A DNA stretch of 64,000 bases from Sciurus carolinensis (taxonomy: Eukaryota > Chordata > Mammalia > Rodentia > Sciuridae). The notes below the pieces were generated by a model. It worked only from the letters and a program-made list of their open reading frames with translations, ran no database searches and was not told the DNA's origin. Both the position numbers and the translations under genes were made by a program. Below, piece after piece: positions 12,201 to 25,400 of this stretch. The first letter of the stretch is position 1. Every line of letters starts with the position of its first letter. The DNA lies in the NCBI RefSeq assembly GCF_902686445.1, contig NC_062213.1, forward strand, positions 57,175,268-57,239,267, written 5' to 3'.

Positions 12201-15200
12201 TGAAAAGAATTCATAAATTTAGAGGAAATACTTGAACAGCCTCTGATTATAATCTGATTTCTAAATTCTCCTGCGTCAGGTCTACAAAGTCATTTATTGC
12301 ACACTGTGGGTATTAGCTGTTTTGGTTTGGTTTTCAATTTTTCAGTATTTACTTCAACCATAGTAACAAAGTATAAATAATACAGAAGAAAAAACTGCCC
12401 AAACCATAAATTCAATTAAGAATTCTTTGAAGTTATACATTTTTTTAGAATACATGATTACATATCCATTAAGGATCAGTAAAGTAATATTTTGCAATGA
12501 GTACTACATTTTCAATGATATCCTTAATTAGATCACTTTTCTGTGAAACAGCACTGAAGCATAGTATGAATGACATTAGTAAAGGATCAGAAGACCTAAA
12601 TTGTTATTAGCTTTGCTATTAACAAGCACTGTAATCTTGACTGTCTCATTTAACCCCTTTGGGACTATTTTGTCTCCTATGAATGTGGAATAGGAACCCT
12701 GTCTAAGGTCCTTTCTAGTGCTCAAATGTTTTTAGAATTTTAAAAAAATTAATTTTTTTCTTCTTTTTACCCTCCCTTCCTTCATTGTCTTATTTACCTC
12801 CTTTCTTAAATATTTATTGATACCCTGCTATGTGCAGTGCTCCATATCTAGAGGAACGGAAGGAGAAAGAGAAGGAGGGCCTTGTAATGTATCTGCAATG
12901 GACATATTCAGGGAACCTAAGTGAAATCTACTCAGAAATGCTTGTTTTATAAAGCTAAAAACAAAAACTGTATTTTCAGAAGAAAAGACTGTCCCTTTCC
13001 TCCTTAAATACTTGTGGTGCCTTTGCCAAACATAAATTGACCAGAGGTACATAGGTTTCTAGACTCCCAATTTCTATTCCATTGAGCCATAAAGTTTTGA
13101 TATTATAAAGTGTGAATCCTTATGCTTTGTTCTTTCTTTCCAAGATTGTTTTGGTTATTTCAGTTTCCTTATAATTCCAAGTGAATTTTACAATCTGTTT
13201 GAATCTTGAATATCTCATTTAAGCTCTTTGGGACTCTTTAATCTCCTATAAAAATACGAAGAGGGATCATTTCTAAAGTCTTTTCTAGTGCTCAATATGT
13301 TTAGAGAATGAAAAAAATTACATTAATTCTTCCTTCTTTCCACCCTTCCTTCCTTCACTGCCTCATTTACCTCCTACAAAGATGTCAGCTGGGAAGCTGG
13401 TAGGGACTGTGTTGCACCTTTAAAGCAATTTAAGGAGCACTGTCTTCTAAATAATGCTTAAAAAGGCTTATGATCTAATAAACACAGGATGTTTTCCCAT
13501 TTATTTAGGCCCCTTTAAATTTCTTTTAATAATCTTTTGTGATTTTCAGACTATAAGTATTTCAGTCAGCTCTTTTGCTGCTGTGACTAAAGGACCTGAT
13601 CAGAACAATTATGGAGAAGGAAAACATTTATTTTGGGGCTTATGGTTTCAGAGGTCTTAGTCCATCAAAGGCTGGCTCCATTACTCAGGGCTCAAGGTGA
13701 GGATGAACATCACAGCAGGGGAGTATAGCAGAGGGAAGCTCACATGATGACCAGGAAGCAGATAGAATGGCCTCCCCTTGCCAGATACAAATATATACCC
13801 CAAAGTCACACACCCCAGTTCCCACTTCCTCCACCCCACAACCTACCACTTCAGTTACCACACAGTTAATTCCTATCAGGGGATTAATTCACTGATGGGG
13901 ATGGGGTTAAGACTCTCACAGCCCAATCCTTTCTCCTCTGAACCTTCTTATCTCACACGTGAGATTTTGGGGAACACTTCACATCCAAACCATAACAAAG
14001 GCTTATACATCTCTTGTTATATTTATTTCTAAGTATTTTATTATATCCTATATTATGTTTTCCTAATTTGTTTTAACATGACCTGTGATTACTACTTCTG
14101 TACATTTTTTGCATACTTATGTAAATATGTATCTTATTTCTTCATACTATCCTAGCAGTATCTGTAAGGACAAATTTTATGTTTGATTTATTTATTTTTT
14201 AATTTCACAGAATGCTCAGCACAATATTATTATTTTTTCCAAATATTATGTGAATTGAAAATTAGTAACATAAATTATCAAGGACGCAGAACTTGTTTCA
14301 AATGGGCTAGAAAGTATTTTTTTTCTTGAACATGTTTCTTTGGAAATTAGTTATGAGTCAAATATCAGGTACTTTTTTATGTTAACCTGTTTAATGTTAG
14401 ATAATGTTATTTTATCCATAAAACTTTTTTGCCTTAACCTAGCTCATATTACTGCATTATGTAACTCAGTCACCAAAACAGAGGCTGTTTCAAAATATAA
14501 TGCCTGCTAGAAATGATCACTTTCTAGGAATGACTCAGTCTAATCACAGTTGCATGAAAGATTGTCTTGTTATAAGATCTAATTACTGATAGATTATGTT
14601 AGACTTTTTAAACATCCAATGTCTTAAACTCTGACTCATTCTCTATTCTAGGGCCCTCACAGATTCAACTTCCATCTTTGCACTGATGGATCTCAAATAG
14701 GTTTACACTTTCCCCATGAACTCAAGAACCATTCAATTCAAATGTCATTTAGAAATATATACCCAGTTGTAATGTGGCATACCACTCATAATCATTAACT
14801 AACACTTTAATCACTCTTAGCCTTTTTCACTTTTTATTCTCTAAGGTAATTAGAATGCAAATAATAATAAATTCTGGCAGGGATGTTAGGGGAATGTGAT
14901 GTATTGTTGGTGGTACTACAAATTAGTACAACCACTTTGGAAAGCAGTATGAAGATTCCTTAAAAGACTAGGAATGGAACCACCATATGACCCAGAGATA
15001 CCACTCTTTGGTGTTTATCCAAAAGAATTAGAATCAGCATACTATAGTGATACAGGCATATCAATTTTTATGTCAGCACAATTCACAATAGTCAAATTAT
15101 GGAACCATACCAGGTGTCTGTCAACACATGAATAGATAAAGAAAATGTGGTACCTATACTCAATGAAGTTTTACTTAGTCATATGAAAGTTCAATGAAAT

Positions 15201-16452
15201 TTTGGCATTTGCTGATAAATAGATAGAACTAAGAGAATATCATACTAAGTGGGGTGGGGGGGAGGGGAAAAATATAATAAACATCATTACCCTATGTAAA
15301 CGTAAAAAAAATAAGTAAATTAAAAAAAAAAAAAAAAAAGTAACACTGGAAGTCAAAAGATAATGAAATGCTGCCTTTGAATTTCCAAAGCAAAATTATT
15401 TCTTATTTCAAATTTAATTCCTAACAAAGTGCACAAATAGAATGAAGACATTTTCAAACAAGCAAATTTTCAAAATATTTATTTTCTACCAGAACTGTGC
15501 TGGACCATGTTGGAAGTTGTGTAAAAGGAAGAATAAATAATATTTTTTGAAAATAAAAAAAAAAAAAAAAGTGAAATAAGCCAGATTCAACCATGCAGAT
15601 GAAATGATGTACCCCATTTGTATACAATGAATCAAAATGCAGTTTAAAAAAATTAAAAGATAAATAAAAAAAGAGTTAAATATTTTCTCTCATATGCTGG
15701 AGCTAGACCAAAATAAGAAGAAAAACAAAGATAAGGAGACCCTATGAAAATAGAAAGGAGATTAATGGAGTACAGGAAGAGGATAGATGGGGAGGAAGGA
15801 GGGATAGGAAAATAGAGGAACGTGGAATGAAATTTATCAAAATATGCTATGTACATGTATGAATATACTATAGTAAATTTCTACTTCATGTATATTTATA
15901 AAGGACAAATTTTTAAAAATCTATAAATAAATAGAGGGCAGACAGAAGAGAAAGAGGAAGTACCAGGAACTGAAGTGGAGCAAATTATATTCCATACATC
16001 GATGATTATATGAAAATGGACCCAATATCATGTGTAACTATAATGAAAATATAAAAACATTTTAAAATTTCATACCTTTCTATCTTTCTCCCTTAATACC
16101 TGTGGGGATTTTGTCTTGCATTTCATTCGTTTACTAACAGAAGTGGCTGAAGAAAGATCAAATTCTTGTCAAATAAAACTTTTAAAATGTTTATGAATAT
16201 ACTATATTCAAATAATTAACAGAGAAAAGATTTAAGTTGACTAAAATAAAAATTAAATTGTTATTTCATCAAGTTATGCTACATTATAATACATATTTCC
16301 AGTGTATAAAATTGGGAGCATGATCAAGTTGCAATTTCACAAAGTATCTTTCCTTTTAAGAGTTGAGTCTTTTTGTTTTATGAATATTTTATCTAAAGAA
16401 ATGAAGGGAAAATACACCAATTAAAAGAGAGTATCTGAGTGGATTTACCAAA

Positions 16453-16484
<32 letters not shown>

Positions 16485-19400
16485 AAAGGCCTAACTACAT
16501 GATATCTATAAGAAACTCACTTTGAATACTAAGGCATATATAAATTAAAAATAAGGGTTAAAAAATGAGATACATGTTAATACTAATCAAATTTGAAATA
16601 GCCCTATTTATTTCAGACAAGCCAACCTCAGAGTAAAGAAGATTATCAGGGATAAAGCAGGACATTAGATAATAATAAAAGGATCAATTTTCTAATAAGG
16701 CAAAAGAATCCTTAATGTGTATGTGCCTAACATCAGCATTAAAATCTGTAATGCAAACATTGATAAATTGCATGGAGAAATAAATAAATCCACCATTAAA
16801 GTGGTAAACTTCAATACTCTTTGTCAGTAACTGACAGATTCAGCAGACGGAAAATCAGTAAGGACATAGTTGAATTAAAACCACCATAAATCAACCTGAT
16901 CTAATTGCATTTATAAAATATCTCAACCACAACTGCATAATACACATTTTTCACAAGTTCACATGGAAAATTCACAATATTGATCAGATCTTGGACCATA
17001 AAACATATTAAATTCTTAAAAATGTATAACTCATAAATTAAAAGTGTGGTCTCAAACTAAATTGGAATTCTATAAAATCAGAAAAGTAGATGAAAATCTC
17101 AAATTATTTTTTGATTAAACACACCTATAAATAACATATGAGTCCAAGAAGAATTCTCAAATGAATTTAATAATATTTTGAACAAATGAATGGCAGCACT
17201 TAGACTACTGAATGGCATATATTTGGAAAGAGGAAAAATATAAAATCAATAAAAGTGTCCACCTTAGTAAAACAGAGGAAGTCAAAACTAAACTAATCAG
17301 AATGAAAGAAATAATAAAAATAAGAGATAAAATTGAAAACAGGAGATATTGCACACTCATGGAAAGGAAGATTAAATATTGATACCTATTCTTTTCAATG
17401 TGATTAGTCAAAATATGCAAGTTATTGTGTGGATTTTTACAATCTGATTTTAAAGTTTATATGGAATATAAAAAGGCCCCAAATAACTACACAATACTGA
17501 AAGAGAAAAAGTCAATGAATTGACACTGACCCCCCCAAGATTAAAATCTACTATAAAACTACAGTAATCATGTAATGTGTTATTGATGAAAGAACAGACA
17601 GATCAAGATAAATTAGCCTATTTTTTGTTTTTCTGCATTTTTTAGTTCATTTAGTTATATATAACGTTACAGTTCATTCTGACATAATTATATAAGTGTG
17701 GAATATAATTTGCTATAATTCAGACCCCAGTAATTATAATTTCCCTTTCCCTTCTCTCCCCCATTCCCTTTTCCCTTTCTCTACTCCACTGATCTTTCTT
17801 CTACTTATTTACATATTTTTAAAATTAGTTCCCTGTGGATACACATAAAAGTGAGGTTAACTGTGGTATATTCATATATATATATATATGTATATATATG
17901 CACACACACACACAAACACACACACACGCACACACACAAGAAAGAAAGTTTGGTCAGGTTCAGTCTTCTGTTCTTCCCTTTTCCCATTCCTCCTCCTTCT
18001 GCCTCAACCAACCCCCTTCCCCTACTCCACTGATCTCTCTTCTATTATCTTGGAATTTTGAATCACTTCCAACCTTTTTCTTTTCCTCACCCCCCCCCCT
18101 TTATTTTGGTCTAGCTTCTACTTATCAGAGAAAACATTCAATCCTTGAATTTCCAAGTCTGGTTTATTTCACTTAGCAAGATGATCTCCTGTTCCATTCA
18201 TTTCCCAGAAAATGCCATAATTTCATTCTTCTTTATGTCTGAGTAATACTCCCTCATGTGTGTGTGTGTGTATATATATATATAATATTTTCTTTGATAA
18301 AAGATCAAAGGTAACTCAATGAAGAAAGGATAACTCTTCCAGTAAGTGATGCTACTACTGACTATCCACATACAAAACAAAACTGACCTTATACTTTTTA
18401 TAAAAGTTGACCCAAAATGGATCATAGACCTAAATGCAAAACACAAAACTATAAAAGCAATAAAGCATAATGTAGGAAAAAATTCTCACGGACCTTGTAT
18501 TTGATAATGACTCTTTGGAAACAATGCCAAATCATGCAGCCCATTTAAGAAAATAATTGTCAGGTGCAGCGGTGCACTCATGTAATCCCAGCAAGCTTGG
18601 GAGGCTGAGCCAGGAGAATCAAGACTTCAAAGCCAGCCTCAGCAATGGCGAGGCACTAAGCAACTCATTGAGACCCTGTATCTAAATAAAATACAAAATA
18701 GGTCTAGTGATATAACTCAGTGGTTCAGTGCCCCTGAGTTCAATCTCTGGCACCCCCCCAAAAATGATAAATTGGTATTCATTAAATTAAGACTCTGCTC
18801 TGAGACACTGTTAGTAAAATGAAAAGGTAAACCAGAAACTGGTAGAAAATATTTGTAAGACAAATGTTTGATGAAAGATTTGTACTCAACATATCCAAGG
18901 AACTATTAAACCCAACAATTAAAAAATACAATAAAAATGGGCAGAAGATCTGAACAAACATTTCACCAAAAAGATACATACATAGCAAATAAACTATGAA
19001 AAATGCCTTATATCATTTCAGTAGGGAATTGCAAACTAACACAGTGAGCTAACACTACACATCTATTAAAATATCTAAAATCTAAAACACTGACAACACT
19101 AAATGCTGGCATATAGAACAACATGAAGTCTCATTCATTTTTGGTAGGAATGCAAAATGACACAGCCACTTTGAGACACAGCAGTTTCTTACAAATCTCA
19201 CCATAATCACATAATGCAGCAATCATGCAACCCCAAATGGGTTTGAAACTCACATCTACACCAAAATTTGCATGATTGTCTTCATAGGAGGTTTATTTTT
19301 TCATAACATCCCAAAATGGAAGACCCAAAACATCCTTTATAAGTGAACAAATAAACAAACTGACATTTCATTCTGTGCAGTAAAATCAGTGATAAAAAGA

Positions 19401-22400
19401 AATGAGCTATCAAGCCACAAAAGGATATGGAGGGATCTTAAATACATAGTGTATGAAGAATCCAGTCTAAAGGGGCCATACTGTGTTCCAACTATATGAC
19501 ATTTTAGAATGGCAAACCATAGATAATAAACAGACCAGTGGTTGCTAGGGTTTCAGAGGGAGAGAAGAGATGAATAGGTGGAACACAGAATAATGAAAGG
19601 GCAGTGAAATTCTCTAACACTGTCACAGTGGATACACAACTTCATGCATATTTTAGTCAGTTTTTTCACCACTGTACCTAAAAGACCTGATAAGAACAAT
19701 TATAGAGGAGGAAAAGTTTATTTGGCACTCAACAGTTTCAGAAGTCTTAATCTATAAATGGCCAACTCCATGGCTCTGGGACCAAAGTGAAGCATAACAT
19801 CATGGCAGAGAGTGTGGAGAAGGAAACCACCCCAGAACATGGCAATCAGGAAGCAAAGAGAGAGTTCTGCTCACCATGGACAAAAATATAAAGCCCAAAG
19901 TCATGACTTCCTCCAGCCACACCCCGCCTGCCTACAGTTACTGCCCAGTTAATCCATTTCAGGGAATTAATCCAGTGATTGGATTATGGTTCTCATAACC
20001 CAATTATTTCACCTTTGAAAATTCTTTCATTGTCTGACACATGGACTTTTGGGGGACAACTCATATCTAAACCATAGCAATACATTTGTAAAAACTCATA
20101 TAACTTTATAACACAAAGAATGAAGCCTAATACAAGAACTTAGGCAAACCGTTTTATTATTGACTTGTAAATTTTAGCCAAATACCTCACTAATGTAAGA
20201 CATTAAAACTAGGAGAAACTCTGGGGTGAGGGTAGGAGATGGGTGGTATATATAAATTCTGTCTTTTTTCCTATAAGGACAGGAAAGTGGTTCTAGAAAA
20301 TTAAACCTGTTTTTAAAATATATGTGTAAAAATGAACATAAACTAAATATATATTTTAGGAAACAAAATAAATTAAAGGAAATGAGCAGTATTTATTTTG
20401 TAACTATATAAATTCTCCACATGCAGCATCCCTTGGCATGAACAGCTAGTTGCTAGGGAGGAAGTAATTACATTTCCATAGATAGTTTTCTTGGAAGAAT
20501 GAATTGAAGATCCCAACCCTTATTTTTTGAGTTTCCAGAATACTAGAATCTTTAGGAAAGACTGAGTTGTTCCTGACTAGTATCCACTGGCAAGGGGGAG
20601 GAGTTCATCTTGGGGAAAAGGATTCTTGATTGGTTTCATGAACTGAACAGCAGATTCAAATTGGTTGTTTACCCTGGAAAACAATGTTAGGATTAGCATC
20701 ACTTTCTGATCCAAGTACTCTGCCATTACAAATGTCTTTGGAGGTAATGCTTTACATGTAAGTATGAATTAATAATTATAAAATGTGTATTTAGACCTAT
20801 GCAATATTGGAGTGTACACAGGTAACTGAAACCAGCAAGAATATGAGACTATGCTGTATTGTATTTCTGTGTTGATACTTTGTAGCTACAGCAGAAATAA
20901 AAGACAGAAAGAAAAAAACATATGCTATAAACTAGATAGATAAAATAGTCCCATTTTCTCTATATGGAAGGAAATCTATTCATTTTGAACTAAATATATC
21001 CTGTATGTTCTTGGACAATTCAGAAGACTGAAGAGAAATTTCTACTAGTCTAACTGATGATAAAGATAGTTTTAATGAAAAACGGAGAAGATCTGAACTC
21101 TTGTGCACTCTCAGTCTGCTGGAGCATGTCATGCCTGTTTTTATAGAGAAATATGATCTGATTACAAGAAAGAAATAACAGGACATAGATTCTAACCTTC
21201 ATAATGAACCTCACCATACTGCATTAGATGGTCACACAATAGTCTAAAGGTGCCTGGTTGTGCCAGGGCAGTGGGATAGGTTGCAGACAGGACCAAGAAA
21301 GTGTCTGAAAATGGCATGGGAGACATTTGGTTTATTGGGAAAATCTTACAAGAGATCAGGACTGCTCCGAGAAAAATTCAGAAGTAACAGGTGACAGAGA
21401 GCACCTCCACCTCTCATGGACTTTGCCCAGCAAGGCCTCCCCTTCCTCACGGTGTTTAGTCCTGGGACAGACCACTAGACAAGTGACACATATCCTTTCC
21501 ATAGTGCCCTCAATTCTGCCCCTGCTCCCTTGGCTATAGGGGTTTTATGTGTTAGATTGCAAGAAGCAGTGACATCATCAGCATCAATTTGTTTAGTTTG
21601 CTTGTCCAACCGATACCCCAAGGAGCAACTATCCTGGTGCACATGCAAGAAAGTAGCTTTCTACAGATAACACTAACTTGCCTAGTTCCTAGTGTGCATA
21701 AGAGAAAGCAAGTGTCCTTCAAGATAATATGTACCTGGTCTTTGCATCCCAGGCTTGCTCTCGTTGTTCCCTTTGCTTGACTAGGTTTTTGGAATTAGAG
21801 AAGAGGCATTCTGGGACATGGTGGTTACTATCCCCCTTTGTTTTTGGGATGATACAAAAGGTGAGTGTACCATTGTTACTCATGATTTAAAATGTATTTC
21901 TGGGATGTTAGAGGTAGCATTACAATGAGCTAAAATTGCAAACTTAAACCTAAAAGGAATAGAAATTCAAACCAAAGAAAATATACTTCCTCATCTAAAA
22001 AGACATTGAAAAGTGACAGCTGCAGAATGAAGGAAATGTTCCAGATACTCATATGAATAACAGTATCTCCTGAAACATCACTCTTCCCAATACACAAGGA
22101 TTGAACAATGGTACCCTAAAGAACATGTCACCTGGAACCCGTTAGTGTCACCGTATTTGGAAAAAGCATCTTTGCATATATAAGCAAGCCTCTCTAAATG
22201 AAATAATTCTGGATTAGGTGGATCCTAGATGCAACAGTTAGTTTTCTTAGAAGAAAAGAACAGAGATAAGACAGAGGAAAGGTTCATGTGAAGACAAAGA
22301 CTGAGACTGGAGTTACAAAGTTCCAAACCAAAGAATGCCAGGGACTGCTATTGCAGCTACTGAAAGCTAGGAGAAGGACATGGAATGGGCTATCCCTAGG

Positions 22401-25400
22401 AGCCTCCAAAAGGAACCAACCTTCCCAACGCCTTGATTTTGGAAATGTGGTCTCCAGGACTGTGAAGGAATAAATCTCTTTTGTTCTAAGCCACCCCCTT
22501 TGGAAGAATTTGTTACATCAGTCATCAAAACTCATATAGATGGTGATAAAAATGGACAACATTCTGAAAAATGGCTCTCTGATATTCCACTTTGCAGAGA
22601 GTCAGTGGAGATGTCTATTGAGGAAAGGCAGGTGAAGTGAGGGGACAATTGGAAGGGATGGGTCTCTATAAGAAGCAAACCCTTCACTCTCAACTGCAAA
22701 GAAATTCAAAAGCAAAGTGACCCCAGTCTCACCAAGGGATTCAGTTCACCACACTCTCACTTTAACAAGAAATAAATTGTTAAAAAGAGAGCACAGCGTT
22801 GATACCATGACAGGCTATGCACGTGTTGGGACAGAAAGTATGCAGAAAATCTCTGTACCTTCCTCTCAACTTTGCTGTGAAGTGAAAACAGCTCTGAAAT
22901 AAGTCTGAGAGAGAGTCTTTATCCAACAATGTATTTGCCCGTAACTTCTCCCACTCTCTAGTGTGGTGCACTAGTGCCACATACCCACTTTCTGTAACCT
23001 GGGTGCCTAGGTTTTCTAATGAGCATACAGAATACATAATCCTGTTGCTCACTTACCACATACAAACAACTCAATGAAAAAAATGGGTAAAAGATTTTAA
23101 GAAATGTTTCTTAGAAGCTGACATGAAAAAAATGTGCAATATCACTAATTATCAGGGAAATGCAAATCAAAACCACAATGAGTTGTTAACCTTAATCTAG
23201 TTAAAGTAGCTATTTTCAAAAAGACAAAAAGTTACAGTACTGGCGAGGATGTGAAGAAAGGGGAACCCTCACACTTGGTTGGTGGGAATGGAAATTAGTG
23301 AGTGCAATCATTACTGAAAACTATGTGGAAGTTTCATTTTAAAAATTAAGAATAGAATCAGCATATTGCCCAGAAATCTCATTACTGAGTATACATTTAA
23401 GGAAAATAAATCAGTACATTGAAGAGATATCTGCACTTCCATGGTTATTTCAGTATTGTTCACAGTAGCCAAGAAATGGAATCAACCTAAGTGTCCATTA
23501 ACAAATACATGGAATAAAGAAAATGTGGTATATATACACATGGAATATTATTCATCCCTAAAAAAAAAAAGGAATTTTGTTATTTGTGACAACATGGATG
23601 AACTTAGAGAGGATGTTAAATATAATAACCTAGGCATAGAAACACAGTAATGCTGTCACTCATAGGCGGAATCAAAAAAGTAGATCCAACAGAAGTAGAC
23701 AGTAAAAGAGTGCTTGCCAAAGGCTGGGGAGGGTAGAAGAGAGGAGCTTGGGAGCCACTGACCAAAGGATACATAATTATAGTTAAATAAGAAGAATAAA
23801 TTCAAGAGTTTTCTTATTTTTTTATTTTTATTTTAATTTTTTTTTTTACAGCAAGATGACTGTAGTTGTTGATGATATATTATGTTCTGGAAAAATTCAA
23901 AGTTAAGTGTTCTCACCACAGAAATCATGACGGGAAGTAATACAGTTGTTAAGTAGCTAGATTTAATAATAGTACTATGATTATATATATATATTATATA
24001 TATTTCAAACATCAGGTTGTACATGATAAGTGCATATGATGCCATTTATTGAAGTTTTAAAAAATTTAAAGATGTCTGAAGAGAAATTCTGGTAAATGAG
24101 AATGGACTTGTGAGATCTGCAGTCAAGTATCAGCACAGCGTGGTTCATCTTGAGGTGAAAACAACCACACAGATACACCACAGCCAAGTGAAAACAAAAA
24201 AAGTGAAAGAAACAACATGTGAAACAATCCACCGTAGAATAAGATAGATTTCAAGAAACAGAATAAAAATATTCATTAGCATTTCTTACCATGGTTTTTA
24301 AAAGTACATATGGATTCAGTGAAAGATGGCATGACACAAGAACAGAATGAGATGAAAGTATCACAGAAACAAGGAAACATTAAAATCCCAAAATGGACCC
24401 TTTCCTCACTTCAGACAAGGCAAATACATTAGAAGTAATATGAATAATAAAAAGCAAGACAAAGTATAATAGGTTTTCTATATTCAACATGAATAGAATA
24501 AAACAAACACAAAGTAGTTGCCAAAACAATAAGAAACACAGAAACAATAACAAACCAATTTATGGAACATGATTTTTACAGAAGAGAAGCCACTCAAATG
24601 GAAAAGTAAAATAACCTATAATAAATAAAATTTTTCCATAAAATGAAGGAAAGAAGGAAAATAACAGGTAAAATGACATATGATGAAATATAAAAAATGA
24701 TACATAATGATTGACATTAGCTTGTATACTGGTGAAATAACTAAATTTCAAGAGAGAGGTAGAAATGGCAAGTCATTTTGGGGAGAACCAAAGTGGTTCA
24801 GATTTTCCACAGCTAACTGCAAAATATAATGGAATGTCTACAACATTCTGAGGAAAATGAAATGTCTTAAGCCAAGACATTATTCTAATATAAAGACAAT
24901 CCAGCCAAGTCATTATTCTAATATAAAGTGCACAGGTGGAAAATCATATGTCAGGATGTAGGGGTCAGAACCACAATGAAAATTCTTTGGATGAAGAAAA
25001 TAAAGAAAGAAAAGGAGAGGAAAAAGAAAGGAGAGGGAGGGAGGGAGGAAGGAAGGATGGAAGGAAGGAAGGAAGGAAGGAAGGAAGGAAGGAAGGAAGG
25101 AAGGAAGGAAGGAAATAAGTTAGTTCTAGATGTAAAGTGCAACCAAAACCCCCCCCCAAAAAATGCAGAAATGCAGTGAAAAGTCAATCAATAACCTAAA
25201 GCTCATGTCTTTTATAATTAGAGCAGCCTCTTCCCTCTCTGCCATACATTTTTATTCTTTTGTTTTCCTCATGGCTGTTAACTACTATTTGAAATTATTT
25301 TATCTGTGAAGGCAGAGACTCTGTCTTAGTCACCGTATCCCCAGCATCTAGAATATTACCTGGGACAGTCCAGGCTACTTTAAAAATATGGATAGACTCA

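Noticed and set aside
24928..25187. Open frames with KEGR or FLPS repeats on both strands
   Set aside because: They read the (GGAA)n microsatellite.
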